Assembly: GCA_010092695.1 (NCBI GenBank)
Contig: JAADJJ010000001.1
Location: 2,914,001 to 2,978,000 of the forward strand
Source of the DNA: Enterobacteriaceae bacterium 4M9
GTDB lineage: Bacteria; Pseudomonadota; Gammaproteobacteria; Enterobacterales; Enterobacteriaceae
Length of the DNA: 64,000 nt
Direction: 5' to 3'
Shown here piece by piece: positions 25,675 to 36,200 of this stretch; position 1 is the first letter of the stretch, and each line of letters starts with the position of its first letter. A model generated the notes under the pieces. It saw only the letters and a program-made list of their open reading frames with translations, ran no database searches and was not told the DNA's origin. The translations under genes and the position numbers were made by a program.

Positions 25675-26766
25675 ATGGGATTCAAATGCGGTATCGTCGG
25701 CCTGCCAAACGTCGGTAAATCTACGCTGTTCAACGCGCTGACCAAAGCGGGCATCGAGGCAGCCAACTTCCCGTTCTGCACTATCGAACCAAACACCGGC
25801 GTCGTCCCAATGCCCGATCCGCGTCTGGACAAGCTTGCTGAAATCGTTAAGCCGCAGCGCATTCTGCCGACCACGATGGAGTTTGTTGACATCGCGGGTC
25901 TGGTAAAGGGCGCATCCAAAGGTGAAGGCCTCGGCAACCAGTTTCTGACCAACATCCGTGAGACCGAAGCCATCGGCCACGTGGTGCGCTGCTTTGAAAA
26001 CGACAACATCATCCACGTCTCCGGTCGCGTAAACCCGGCGGAAGACATTGACGTTATCAACACCGAACTCGCCCTGTCTGATCTGGACACCTGCGAGCGC
26101 GCCATTCATCGCATCCAGAAGAAAGCCAAAGGCGGCGATAAAGACGCCAAAGCTGAACTGGAAGTGCTGGAGAAATGCCTGCCGCAGCTGGAGCAGGCCG
26201 GTATGCTGCGTGCGCTTGACCTGACTAAAGAAGAAAAAGCGCTGATTCGCTACCTGAGCTTCCTGACGCTTAAGCCGACCATGTACATCGCTAACGTTAA
26301 CGAAGACGGCTTTGAGAACAACCCATATCTGGACCAGGTGCGTGAAATCGCCGCCGCAGAAGGTTCTGTGGTCGTGCCGGTTTGCGCCTCTGTGGAGTCT
26401 GACATTGCGGAGCTTGACGACGAAGAACGCGACGAATTCATGCAGGAACTGGGTCTTGAAGAGCCGGGCCTGAACCGCGTGATTCGTGCAGGCTACACCC
26501 TGCTCAACCTGCAAACCTACTTCACCGCAGGCGTAAAAGAAGTGCGTGCCTGGACCATTCCGGTCGGTGCCACCGCCCCGCAGGCGGCCGGTAAAATCCA
26601 TACCGACTTCGAGAAAGGCTTTATCCGCGCCCAGACTATCGCCTATGAAGACTTCATCACCTACAAAGGTGAACAGGGTGCTAAAGAAGCCGGTAAGATG
26701 CGTGCAGAAGGTAAGGACTACATCGTTAAAGACGGCGATGTGCTGAACTTCTTGTTTAACGTCTAA
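25675..26766 (+). CDS. ychF: Ribosome-binding ATPase YchF (OLA1 family)
   Basis: YchF is a conserved P-loop NTPase that prefers ATP and binds ribosomes; in E. coli it restrains the oxidative stress response. The 363-residue protein has the Walker A loop GLPNVGKSTLFN (about 8-19), switch DIAGLVKGASKGEGLG, a helical coiled insert, and a C-terminal TGS-like domain (FFTAGVKEVRAWTI). Length matches E. coli. Confidence 0.97.
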   Translation: MGFKCGIVGLPNVGKSTLFNALTKAGIEAANFPFCTIEPNTGVVPMPDPRLDKLAEIVKPQRILPTTMEFVDIAGLVKGASKGEGLGNQFLTNIRETEAIGHVVRCFENDNIIHVSGRVNPAEDIDVINTELALSDLDTCERAIHRIQKKAKGGDKDAKAELEVLEKCLPQLEQAGMLRALDLTKEEKALIRYLSFLTLKPTMYIANVNEDGFENNPYLDQVREIAAAEGSVVVPVCASVESDIAELDDEERDEFMQELGLEEPGLNRVIRAGYTLLNLQTYFTAGVKEVRAWTIPVGATAPQAAGKIHTDFEKGFIRAQTIAYEDFITYKGEQGAKEAGKMRAEGKDYIVKDGDVLNFLFNV

Positions 26767-26826
26767 AAAATAATTTTACTGGTTTCAGGACATCGCGTGA
26801 TGTCTTGCAGGTAGCGTAACAACTCA

Positions 26827-26857
26827 AAATCCATGCAATTGTGTGGATTTTTCTTTT
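26827..26857 (+). terminator. ychF terminator
   Basis: AAATCCA (26827-26833) pairs with TGGATTT (26844-26850) around a ten-base loop, followed by TTCTTTTT. A second perfect hairpin without a T-run, GACATC-GCGT-GATGTC, precedes it at 26789-26804. Confidence 0.75.
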
Positions 26858-27006
26858 TATGGCATCTTACGTTTTCTTGCTACGCTCAGTTTTGCCAGCG
26901 TATACCGTCCGGACAGGCGATCTTTGTACTCTGAACGCTTCCATTTGTTTGCGGTGCCATGAACCAGAGTAAAGGCTTTTCGCCGATGGCAAAGGCTCAG
27001 TCAGTT
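26857..27006 (-). pseudogene. Possible relic open frame downstream of the urt operon
   Basis: On the minus strand, a frame without a usable start runs about 48 codons to a TAA at 26859-26857. It reads ...GTANKWKRSEYKDRLSGRY and onward to ARKRKMP. The basic, ordered composition looks more like a protein C-terminus than random sequence, but I do not recognise it. It may be the tail of a lost gene at the left edge of the accessory block, or chance. Confidence 0.2.
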
Positions 27007-27053
27007 AGTTTTACCCACCCTCGCCCGCCGCCGCCCCTGTTCCCTCATCACCG

Positions 27054-27752
27054 CTATACGCTTACCAACGCCCTCACCCTGTCTTTTTCCATATCCTGCC
27101 CGCGCCCGCGTTGCACAATAACCCCGCGCGACATTACCAGATAGTTGTCCGCCAGTTCAGCGGCAAAGTCGTAAAACTGCTCAACCAGCAAAATCGCCAT
27201 GTCGCCGCGCGCGGCCAGCGCACGGATAACCGCACCAATCTCTTTAATCACCGACGGCTGAATCCCCTCGGTCGGTTCATCAAGAATCAAAAGCTGCGGG
27301 CGGCAGGCCAGCGCCCGGCCAATGGCAAGCTGCTGCTGCTGCCCGCCCGACAAGTCCCCGCCCCGGCGCTGCTTCATTTCACGCAGTACCGGGAACAGCG
27401 CGTAAATCTCCTCCGGCACGCTTTTAGCTGCTCGCCCATGAAAGCGCGACAGCCCCATCAGCAGGTTTTCCTCCACCGTCAGGCGCGGAAAAATCTCGCG
27501 TCCCTGCGGCACATAGGCAATGCCCTGCTGCACCCGCTGGTGCGGCTTTGCATGATTAATCAGCTTGCCCTGCCAGTGCAGCGTACCGGACTTCACCGGG
27601 AGGATGCCCATCAGGCATTTCAGCAGCGTGGTTTTGCCCACGCCGTTGCGGCCCAGCAGACAGGTAATTTCACCAGGCGTGGTGTCAAACGACAGGCCGC
27701 GCAGAATATGGCTGCCGCCGTAATATTGATTGAGTTCATTAACCTGCAACAT
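27054..27752 (-). CDS. urtE: Urea ABC transporter ATP-binding subunit UrtE
   Basis: UrtE is one of two ATPases of the high-affinity urea importer (HAAT family, LivF-like). The 232-residue protein has Walker A GRNGVGKTTLLK, signature LSGGQQQQLAIGRAL and Walker B LLILDEPTEGIQ. The TEGIQPSVI context is the usual one in UrtE. It is the last gene of the operon, two bases after urtD. Confidence 0.93.
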   Translation of the reverse strand: MLQVNELNQYYGGSHILRGLSFDTTPGEITCLLGRNGVGKTTLLKCLMGILPVKSGTLHWQGKLINHAKPHQRVQQGIAYVPQGREIFPRLTVEENLLMGLSRFHGRAAKSVPEEIYALFPVLREMKQRRGGDLSGGQQQQLAIGRALACRPQLLILDEPTEGIQPSVIKEIGAVIRALAARGDMAILLVEQFYDFAAELADNYLVMSRGVIVQRGRGQDMEKDRVRALVSV

Positions 27753-27754
27753 AT

Positions 27755-28546
27755 TTAGCGCCCCAGATAGACATCAATGACCTGCTCGTTCGCCTGCACA
27801 TCACGCAGCGAGCCTTCTGCCAGCACCTGCCCCTGGTGCAGTACCGTGACGTTGTCGGCGATAGTTTCAACAAAGCCCATATCGTGCTCAACCACCATCA
27901 GCGAGTGCTTGCCCGCCAGCGTTTTAAACAACTCGGCGATGTAGTCCGTTTCTGCATCGGTGAGGCCCGCGGCGGGCTCATCCAGCAGCAGTAAATGCGG
28001 CTCCTGCACCAGCAACATGCCGATTTCCAGAAACTGCTTTTGGCCGTGGGAGAGTAGCCCCGCCAGGCGCTGTCGATGTTCTGTGAGCCTCAGCAGTTGC
28101 AGCACCTCATCAATACGATCGCGCTGCTCGCCGTTCAACCTGGCCCGCAGGCACGTCCAGACCGATTTATCCATCTTCTGGGCGATTTCGAGGTTTTCTG
28201 TCACGCTCAGGGCTTCAAATACCGTGGGTTTCTGGAACTTGCGACCAATGCCCGCACGCGCAATATCCACCGGCGTCATGCCAACCAGGTTGATGTCCTG
28301 GTCGTAAAACGCGTTGCCGCTGTCCGGGCGCGTTTTGCCGGTTATGACATCCATCAGCGTGGTTTTTCCGGCCCCATTCGGCCCGATGATGCAGCGCAGT
28401 TCACCCACGCCAATCGACAGCGACAGGTCGGTGAGCGCCCGAAAGCCGTCAAACGTGACGTTGATATGCTCAAGCAGTAATACCGGGTCAGTCGTCTCTC
28501 GATACTGGTCGAAGAACTGCGGCTGGGTAAACAGTGAGTCAGTCAT
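27755..28546 (-). CDS. urtD: Urea ABC transporter ATP-binding subunit UrtD
   Basis: UrtD is the LivG-like ATPase of the urea importer. The 263-residue protein has Walker A GPNGAGKTTLMDVITGKTRP and signature LLSHGQKQFLEIGMLL, with the canonical SGGQ replaced by SHGQ as is common in UrtD, then Walker B LLLLDEPAAGLTDAE. Its ATG overlaps the urtC stop by eight bases. Confidence 0.93.
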   Translation of the reverse strand: MTDSLFTQPQFFDQYRETTDPVLLLEHINVTFDGFRALTDLSLSIGVGELRCIIGPNGAGKTTLMDVITGKTRPDSGNAFYDQDINLVGMTPVDIARAGIGRKFQKPTVFEALSVTENLEIAQKMDKSVWTCLRARLNGEQRDRIDEVLQLLRLTEHRQRLAGLLSHGQKQFLEIGMLLVQEPHLLLLDEPAAGLTDAETDYIAELFKTLAGKHSLMVVEHDMGFVETIADNVTVLHQGQVLAEGSLRDVQANEQVIDVYLGR

Positions 28547-29615
28547 GCTTCCTCCGTTTCAGCAGGCCAATCACGCCACGCGGCAGAAACAGGGTGACCA
28601 GGATAAACATCAGCCCGAGGAAAAACAGCCAGTAATCCGGGAACGCCACCGTAAACCAGCTTTTAGCACCGTTGACAATCCCGCTCCCAAGCACCGGACC
28701 AATCAACGAGCCGCGCCCACCCAGCGCCACCCAGATTGCAGCTTCGATTGAGTTGATCGGTGACATTTCGCCTGGATTGATGATGCCAACCTGCGGCACA
28801 TAAAGCGCGCCCGCCAGTCCGCACAGCACCGCAGACAGCGTCCAGACAAACAGCTTGAAGCCTTTTGGGTCATAGCCGCAGAACATTAGTCGGTTCTCGG
28901 CATCACGCACCGCCGTCAACACGCGGCCAAACTTGCTGCGCGTGAGCAGCATGCCGGTTACCAGTGCCGCCGCCAGCAGCAGCACGGTCGCCACAAACAG
29001 CCCAATGCGCGTACCGGTGGCCGACACCGGAAAACCCAGCAATGTGGTGAAGCCGGTAAAGCCGTTGTTGCCACCAAAACCGGTTTCATTGCGAAAGAAC
29101 AGCAGCATGGCGGCGTAGGTCAACGCCTGGGTCATGATGGAGAAATACACGTCCTTAATGCGCGAGCGAAAGGCGAAATAGCCAAACACCAGCGCCAGCA
29201 GACCCGGCACCAGGATAATCAGGCACAGCGCCCAGGCAAAATACTGGGTGCCAGCCCAGAACCACGGCAGCTCGGTCCACGACAGAAAAGACATAAACGC
29301 CGGCAGCCCGTCTCCCGCCGCCTGGCGCATCAGATACATGCCCATCGCGTAGCCACCGAGCGCAAAGAACAGGCCGTGCCCCAACGACAGCAGCCCGGCG
29401 TAGCCCCACACCAGGTCCAGCGCCACCGCCATAATGGCGTAGCAGAGAATTTTGCCCACCAGCGTCAGCGTATAGGTAGAAAGAGACAGCGGATTATCGG
29501 CCGGTAGCAGCGCCAGAAACGGCATCAGCAACAAGGCCAGCAGCACAAGCGTTGCCAGCGTACAGGCAAGCCTCGGCGCACGACGCGCCATCGTCAACAT
29601 AACAGGTTGGCTCAT
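28539..29615 (-). CDS. urtC: Urea ABC transporter permease UrtC
   Basis: UrtC is the LivM-like permease subunit. The 358-residue protein has about ten hydrophobic segments and the family permease loop GRVLTAVRDAENRLMFCGYDP. Its ATG shares one base with the urtB stop (TGATG), so the two permeases are co-translated. Confidence 0.93.
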   Translation of the reverse strand: MSQPVMLTMARRAPRLACTLATLVLLALLLMPFLALLPADNPLSLSTYTLTLVGKILCYAIMAVALDLVWGYAGLLSLGHGLFFALGGYAMGMYLMRQAAGDGLPAFMSFLSWTELPWFWAGTQYFAWALCLIILVPGLLALVFGYFAFRSRIKDVYFSIMTQALTYAAMLLFFRNETGFGGNNGFTGFTTLLGFPVSATGTRIGLFVATVLLLAAALVTGMLLTRSKFGRVLTAVRDAENRLMFCGYDPKGFKLFVWTLSAVLCGLAGALYVPQVGIINPGEMSPINSIEAAIWVALGGRGSLIGPVLGSGIVNGAKSWFTVAFPDYWLFFLGLMFILVTLFLPRGVIGLLKRRKHD

Positions 29616-31183
29616 CAGTCAATCACCCGCCCTTTGAATGCAAACAGCCCTTGCGGCCGTTTCTGAATGAACAGCACGATAAGAAACAGAATCGCTATTT
29701 TGCCCAGCACCGCGCCCACCTGCGGCTCCAGTAGCTTATTGAGCATGCCCAGTCCCAGTGCAGCCACCACCGTGCCAGCCAGTTGCCCGACGCCGCCGGT
29801 CACCACCACCAGGAACGAGTCGATGATGTAACCCTGCCCCAGTTCCGGGCCAACGTTGCCAAGCTGCGAGAGCGCCACACCGCCCAACCCGGCAATGCCG
29901 GAGCCTAAGCCAAAGGCCAGCATGTCAACGCGCCCGGTCGGTACGCCGCAGCAGTCCGCCATGCGCCGGTTTTGCGTCACCGCTCGCACGTTCATTCCCA
30001 GTCGGGTCTTGTTGAGCAAAAGCCAGGTCAGCGCCAGCACGCCTGCCACAAACGCCATCACGGCAATGCGGTTGTACGGCAGCACCAGGTTTGGCAGCAC
30101 CGCCCAGCCGCCGGAGAGCCAGGACGGGTTAGCCACCTCCAGGTTCTGCGTGCCAAACAGCACACGCACCAGTTGAATCAGCATCAGGCTGATGCCCCAG
30201 GTCGCCAGCAGGGTTTCAAGCGGCCTGCCGTAAAGGTGGCGAATAATGGTGCGCTCCAGCACCATGCCAACTGCGCCAGTAATACAGAACGCCACCGGCA
30301 GCGCCACCAGCGGATACAGCGTGAGCCAGTCCGGCGCCAGGCGCTGAAACAGGCTTTGCACCAGCCAGGTGGCATAGGCACCGAACATCAACATTTCGCC
30401 GTGCGCCATGTTAATCACGCCAAGCAGCCCGTAGGTAATCGCCAGCCCCAGCGCGGCCAGCAGCAGTATTGAACCCAGCGAGAGTCCGCTGAACGCCTGC
30501 CCCAGCCATTCGCCCCACTTCAGGCGCTGCTGCACCTGCTTAAGCCCCTGACTGGCCGCCGCGCGCACGGCAGGATCCGGTTCGTTTTGCGCCTGCGCCA
30601 GGCGTTCAAGGCTTGCCTGCACCTGCGGATCGCTGGTTTCACTCAGCAGTTGTACCGCCCGTAAGCGCACTGTGGCCTGCGGGTCGGCAAGCTGGAGATT
30701 TGCTACGGCAATAGCCAATGCCGTGCGCACGCCGTTATCGTTTTCTGCCGCCAGCCGCTGGCTGAGAAACGCCAGCTGCTGCGCCTGAGCGCTGTCTTGC
30801 AGTACCTGCGCGGCCCCTGCGCGCACGCGCGCACTGGTGCTTAATAACTGATGTGCTGCCAGTGCACTGGCCACCAGCCCCCGCAAGCGGTTATTCATAA
30901 ACACTTTTTTGGTCACGCCCGCAGGCTGCACGCTGCCCTCCAGCGCAACCAGCCTGCTGCCGCGCTCGGTAAAAAGCTGGCCCTGGCTGTCAACCACCAC
31001 CGTTTGCGCACTCAGCGCCTCTAACAGCGGCAGGCGCGCAACATCGGGTTGCGCCGCCCACTGCTGGAGCAACTGCGCCTGCTGGCTGCGGCTGCTGTTA
31101 CCATAGTCTGCCGCCGGACCAGCCAGCGCCCCCAGCGGCAAACTGCTTACGATGAGAAAACCTAAAGCCCGAAGTATTTTCAT
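29615..31183 (-). CDS. urtB: Urea ABC transporter permease UrtB with HEAT-like N-terminal extension
   Basis: UrtB is the LivH-like permease subunit. The 522-residue protein begins with a signal peptide (MKILRALGFLIVSSLPLGALA). About 190 residues rich in alanine-leucine helical repeats follow (DPQATVRLRAVQLL, DPQVQASLERLAQA), resembling HEAT repeats. A membrane domain from about residue 225 ends it, with LGVINMAHGEMLMFGAY. This long form is usual for UrtB. The start at 31183 was chosen for the signal peptide. Confidence 0.92.
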   Translation of the reverse strand: MKILRALGFLIVSSLPLGALAGPAADYGNSSRSQQAQLLQQWAAQPDVARLPLLEALSAQTVVVDSQGQLFTERGSRLVALEGSVQPAGVTKKVFMNNRLRGLVASALAAHQLLSTSARVRAGAAQVLQDSAQAQQLAFLSQRLAAENDNGVRTALAIAVANLQLADPQATVRLRAVQLLSETSDPQVQASLERLAQAQNEPDPAVRAAASQGLKQVQQRLKWGEWLGQAFSGLSLGSILLLAALGLAITYGLLGVINMAHGEMLMFGAYATWLVQSLFQRLAPDWLTLYPLVALPVAFCITGAVGMVLERTIIRHLYGRPLETLLATWGISLMLIQLVRVLFGTQNLEVANPSWLSGGWAVLPNLVLPYNRIAVMAFVAGVLALTWLLLNKTRLGMNVRAVTQNRRMADCCGVPTGRVDMLAFGLGSGIAGLGGVALSQLGNVGPELGQGYIIDSFLVVVTGGVGQLAGTVVAALGLGMLNKLLEPQVGAVLGKIAILFLIVLFIQKRPQGLFAFKGRVID

Positions 31184-31262
31184 GGTGTCAGCATCTTTTA
31201 CAGGCGAGTGGTACCTGATGGACATTCGCGGCCAGCGGCAGTCGCCCCTGCCGCGAATGGGT

Positions 31263-32534
31263 TTATATACCGCCGGTTTTTACCGGGTAGTCCGGCTTTT
31301 TGTCATTGCCCGCGATGTACGGGCTCCAGGGCTGTGCGCGCACCGGCTGTTCGGTATTCCACACCACGTTGAACTGGCCGTTCTCTTCAATTTCGCCAAT
31401 CATCACCGGTTTATGTAAGTGGTGGTTGGTGGCATCCATCGTGAGCGTAAAGCCGCTCGGCGCCGCAAAGGTTTGCCCGGCCATCGCCGCGCGCACTTTA
31501 TCCACATCGGTAGTGCCCGCTTTCTCTACCGCCTGCGCCCACATATGTATGCCCACCCAGGTTGCTTCCATCGGGTCGTTCGTGACCACGGTGCTGGCGT
31601 TCGCCAGGTTGTGCGCTTTGGCATAGGCGCGGTAATCCGCCACAAACTTGCTGTTTACCGGGTTACTGACGGATTCAAAGTAGTTCCACGCGGCGAGGTG
31701 GCCGACCAGCGGTTTGGTATCAATACCGCGCAACTCCTCTTCACCCACCGAGAAAGCCACCACCGGTACGTCGGTCGCTTTAATGCCCTGATTGGCGAGT
31801 TCTTTATAAAACGGCACGTTGGAGTCGCCGTTGATGGTGGAGATCACCGCCGTTTTGCCACCGGCTGCGAATTTTTTGATATTGGAGACAATGGTCTGGT
31901 AATCGCTATAGCCAAACGGCGTATACACTTCTTCAATGTCTTTGTCCTGGATACCTTTGGAATTCAGAAACGCACGCAGGATTTTATTGGTGGTGCGCGG
32001 GTAGACATAATCGGTGCCGAGTAGGAAGAAGCGCTTCGCAGCGCCACCGTCCTCGCTCATCATGTATTCCACCGCCGGAATGGCCTGCTGATTGGGCGCC
32101 GCGCCGGTATAAAACACGTTGGGCGACATCTCTTCACCCTCATACTGCACCGGGTAGAACAGCAGGCCGTTTAGCTCTTCAAACACCGGCAGCATTGATT
32201 TGCGCGACACCGAGGTCCAGCCGCCAAATACCACCGCCACTTTGTCCTGAGAGAGCAACTGGCGCGCCTTTTCGGCAAACAGCGGCCAGTTGGACGCCGG
32301 ATCTACCACCACTGGCTCAAGCTTTTTCCCCAGTACGCCACCTTTCGCGTTAATGTCATCGATGGTCATTAGCGCCATATCTTTGAGCGGCGTTTCTGAG
32401 ATAGCCATCGTGCCGGACAGCGAGTGAATAATGCCGACTTTAATGGTGTCGGCGGCCTGAGCCGTATACGTCACGCCCATGCTCAAAAAGGTAGCAGAGA
32501 GCGCAAATACTTTCAGTAATGAACGTCTTTTCAT
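31263..32534 (-). CDS. urtA: Urea ABC transporter substrate-binding protein UrtA
   Basis: UrtA captures urea in the periplasm. The 423-residue type-1 periplasmic binding protein has a signal peptide (MKRRSLLKVFALSATFLSMG..., cut after AQA). It carries the family blocks IKVGIIHSLSGTMAISETPLKD, VFGGWTSVSRKSMLPVFEE and MSPNVFYTGAAPNQQ. It starts the transporter part of the operon, about 60 bases downstream of the GntR gene. Confidence 0.94.
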   Translation of the reverse strand: MKRRSLLKVFALSATFLSMGVTYTAQAADTIKVGIIHSLSGTMAISETPLKDMALMTIDDINAKGGVLGKKLEPVVVDPASNWPLFAEKARQLLSQDKVAVVFGGWTSVSRKSMLPVFEELNGLLFYPVQYEGEEMSPNVFYTGAAPNQQAIPAVEYMMSEDGGAAKRFFLLGTDYVYPRTTNKILRAFLNSKGIQDKDIEEVYTPFGYSDYQTIVSNIKKFAAGGKTAVISTINGDSNVPFYKELANQGIKATDVPVVAFSVGEEELRGIDTKPLVGHLAAWNYFESVSNPVNSKFVADYRAYAKAHNLANASTVVTNDPMEATWVGIHMWAQAVEKAGTTDVDKVRAAMAGQTFAAPSGFTLTMDATNHHLHKPVMIGEIEENGQFNVVWNTEQPVRAQPWSPYIAGNDKKPDYPVKTGGI

Positions 32535-32594
32535 GACAAAACCCCTGGATGGTATTGAATCAATGATGTTCCCCGCCGTGCGGCGAAAGGTCGA

Positions 32595-33281
32595 TTACGG
32601 TGAAACCGGTTGTAAACTTGCCTGCTGGAGCCGGTGTAACGTGATTTTCCTGACCTCGTCTTTGCTTTGAGAAATGTGAGCCGTCAGGATGCGCTGCGCC
32701 TCCTCTGTCTGCTGCTGCTCAATGGCTTGTAAAATGCGGGCGTGCTCGCTGTAGGTCGCCGCCACGCGGTCGTCGCGGGTGAAGTCGAGGCGGCGCACAA
32801 TGCGCATCTTCTCAGTCAGTTCCACGTGCACGCGCACCATTTCTTCGTTACCGCTGGCGCGGACCAACGCGGTGTGAAACTGTTCATCTTCCAGCGACAG
32901 CGCCTTTCCGGGTTCCATGCGCTCTGCCTCAATCCAGAAACACACCAGCGGTGCCAGATGTGCGCGACAACTCTGCGGCGCCATCGCACACAGGCGATGC
33001 ACCGCTTCTCTTTCCAGCACAATGCGAAAGTCGTAGAGCGACTCCAGGTAGGCAAAGTCAAAGGGTTTAACCTGCCAGCCGCTGCGCGAATAGACCTGTA
33101 CGTAGCCTTCATGCTCCAGCCAGAACAGGGCCTGGCGCACCGGCGTGCGGCTGGCTGACATGCGCTCGCAGATATCGTTCTCGCTAAAATGCGCGCCCGG
33201 CATTAAGCGAAAATCGAAAATGTCGTTTTTCAGCGCCTGGTAGATGCGCTCTGCCAGCTTCACGCTCTTGGTTCTGGTCAT
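32595..33281 (-). CDS. GntR-family regulator with FCD domain, urea-carboxylase linked
   Basis: This 228-residue protein has an N-terminal winged helix (ENDICERMSASRTPVRQAL at about 33-51) and a C-terminal all-helical FCD ligand domain with the usual Asp/His metal-binding pattern. It sits inside the operon, between urea carboxylase and urtA. It is therefore probably a local autoregulator responding to urea, allophanate or a related nitrogen compound; this is inference from position. ATG at 33281 has AGGA eight bases upstream and avoids overlap with the carboxylase gene. Confidence 0.88.
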   Translation of the reverse strand: MTRTKSVKLAERIYQALKNDIFDFRLMPGAHFSENDICERMSASRTPVRQALFWLEHEGYVQVYSRSGWQVKPFDFAYLESLYDFRIVLEREAVHRLCAMAPQSCRAHLAPLVCFWIEAERMEPGKALSLEDEQFHTALVRASGNEEMVRVHVELTEKMRIVRRLDFTRDDRVAATYSEHARILQAIEQQQTEEAQRILTAHISQSKDEVRKITLHRLQQASLQPVSP

Positions 33282-33291
33282 GTATGTGTCC

Positions 33292-36200
33292 TTATTCCAG
33301 CCACAACAGCGCATCGCCAGGACTGACCGGGCGGCCCGGCTGGCAGGCAAGGCGTTTGACCCGGCCCGCCTGCGGCGCCACGATGGCAAGCTCCATCTTC
33401 ATTGCCTCGACAATCACCAGCGGCTGCCCTTCCTGTACCGTGTCGCCCGCAGACACCAGCACCTTCCAGATGCTGCCGCTCATGTCAGCACACACCGCCT
33501 GCGCATCGTCATCGCGCTCAGGTGGCTCGGGCGACAGGCTCTCAACGACACGCTCTTCCTCCTGCTGCCAGCGCCCCACCTCAGCTTCAAAGGCCTGCGC
33601 CTGGCGCACGCGAAAGTCGTCAATCTCCGCGCGGTGGGTTTGCAGGAAGTGCAGGTGCTCGGCGAAATCAAACACCGTCTCTTCAATACGCAGCGCCGCG
33701 CGCCCTTCGCGAAAGTCCTCACGCAGCACGGTTAGCTCGTCTTCGCTCACCGGGTAAAAGCGCACCTGGTCAAAAAAGCGCAGCAGCCAGGGTTCACCGG
33801 CCTGGAACTGGGTGTTTTTCACAAAGCGGTTCCAGATGGGCAGCGTGCGCCCCACCAGCTGATAGCCGCCGGGCGAGTCCATGCCGTAAATGCACATATA
33901 CATACCGCCAATGCCCACCGTGCCTTCGGCGGTAAAAGTGCGTGCCGGGTTGTATTTAGAACTGAGCAGGCGGTGGCGCGGGTCAAGCGGCACCGCGCAG
34001 GGCGCGCCGAGGTACACATCGCCCAGGCCAAGAATCAGGTAGCTGGCATCAAAAAGCGTCTTGCGTACCGCCTCCCGGCTCGCAAGACCGTTAATGCGCT
34101 GGATAAAGTCAACGTTGTTCGGCAACCACGGCGCGTGGTCACGCACCGTATCCTGGTAACGGCTCACCGCATCCAGCGTGGCGCTGTCTTCAAAGGCCAT
34201 CGGCAGATAAACAATGCGTGAAGGCACCGTCATCTGGCTGACATCACCAATGTGCGCTTCCAGTTCCAGTAACAGCGCCACCAGCGCCTGCTGGCTGATG
34301 AGCAGGCTGTCATAGCGCACCTGCAATGAACGCACGCCTGGAGAAAGCTCGTTAATTCCCGGGTGCGCCCGCGCCCGCAGGTGCTCCATCAGCAGGTGCA
34401 CCCGCAGGCGCAGCGCCAGATCCAGCACGTTATCGCCGTACTCAATCAGGATGTAGTTATCCCCGGCCTGGCGGTAGACAATGGCGGGCGCGCCAGCGGC
34501 TTCGGGCCGAGCTACCAGCACGGCGGCGCTAACGCCATCACTTGCGCCAAGCGTTGGCGTGGCAAAGTCGCTAAGGTGGCTACGCTCAAGCGTGTCGATG
34601 CTGAAGGCCTGCGCTTTTTCCCGCGCCACCGCCTCTTCCACGCTGATGGGATAGAAACGAATGCGGTCGCCGGGTTTCACCTGACCGACTTTCCACAATT
34701 CCGCTTTGGCAATGGTGACCGGGCAGACGAATCCGCCGAGGCTTGGGCCATCACGGGTTAAAATCACCGGGAAGTCGCCGGTAAAGTTAATCGCGCCGAT
34801 GGCGTATTCACAGTCGTGAACGTTAGAAGGATGCAGCCCCGCCTCGCCGCCATCCGGCCTCGCCCAGCCCGGTTTAGGTCCGCTAAGGCGCACGCCCAGC
34901 CGGTTGGAGTTGTAATGCACCTGCCAGTCGCTGGCGAAGAAGGTGTCAATCGACTCCTGGGTAAAAAAGTCCGGCGCGCCGTGTGGCCCATACAGCACGC
35001 CAATGCGCCACTCGTCGCCATACTCGGGAATAAGCGTGCTACTGAGCGCCTGCGGTTCGCTGACTGGCGCGGGCGTGGTGCAGGCGGCCAGTTCCGGGCG
35101 CGAAAGCGTGAGCATATCGGCCACCTTCAGCGTGCGTCCGGCATGGCCGCCAAACTGACCAAGAGCAAAAGTAGAGCGGCTACCGAGATACTCCGGGACA
35201 TCAATCCCGTTACGCACCGCCAGGTAGCCGCGACAACCGCGTTGCGCGCGCCCTAACGTCAGGGTTTGCCCGGCCTGTACCGTGACAGGCTGCCAGCACG
35301 CCACGGCCTTACCATCAAGCGTGGCCTGGCAGTCCGCGCCGGTCAGGGCAATAATGGCCGAGGTGTGAAACAGCAGCACCGGGCCTTGCAACGTAAACTC
35401 CAGCCCGGCGGCGGCTTCATGGTTACCCACAATGCGGTTGGCAAGGCGAAAAGCATAGTCATCCATTGGGCCAGACGGCGGCACGCCAATGTCCCAGTAA
35501 CCGGTGCGCCCCGGATAATCCTGAACGCTGCTCCAGGTGCCGGGTTGCAGCACCTCAATCACCGGTGACTGAGCGACAACATCATCAAGCATGCGTGTCC
35601 AGACGCTGCCGCTGTGGAATGCCGCGCTGGCGGTTATCTGGCGCAGGTAGTCCAGGTTGGTGGCAATACCGTGCAGGCGCGTGGCATCCAGTGCGGCATG
35701 CAGTTTAACCAGCGCCGCCTGGCGGTCTGCACCGTGCACAATCAGCTTGGCAATCATTGGGTCGTAAAACGCCGATACTTCGCTACCGGTAGTGACGCCG
35801 CTGTCCACGCGCACGCCCTCACCCTGCGGAAAAGCCACTTCCGTTAATAGGCCAGGACTGGGCTGAAAGTTTTTCAGCGGGTTTTCTGCGTAAATACGGA
35901 CTTCAATGGCCGCTCCCTGCGCTGGCGCTTGCAGCCGCGCCCAGTCTATGGACTCACCCGCCGCCACGCGCAGCATGCACTCCACCAGATCCAGCCCGGT
36001 CACGCACTCGGTCACCGGGTGCTCGACCTGCAAACGGGTATTCACCTCAAGGAAATAGAAAGCGTCGCGCTCGGGGTCGTAGATAAACTCCACCGTGCCT
36101 GCGCTGCGGTAGTTCACCTGCCTGCCAAGCTGCACCGCCGCACTGAGTAACGCCGCGCGGGTCGCCGTGGGCAGGCCAGGTGCGGGCGTTTCTTCCACCA

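Noticed and set aside
25609..26601. 330-codon minus-strand frame opposite ychF
   Set aside because: It is antisense to a highly conserved gene; the composition follows the ychF codon pattern.
27000..27053. C-rich repeat-like stretch next to the urtE stop
   Set aside because: It is short and irregular; no unit recurs, so no repeat was called.
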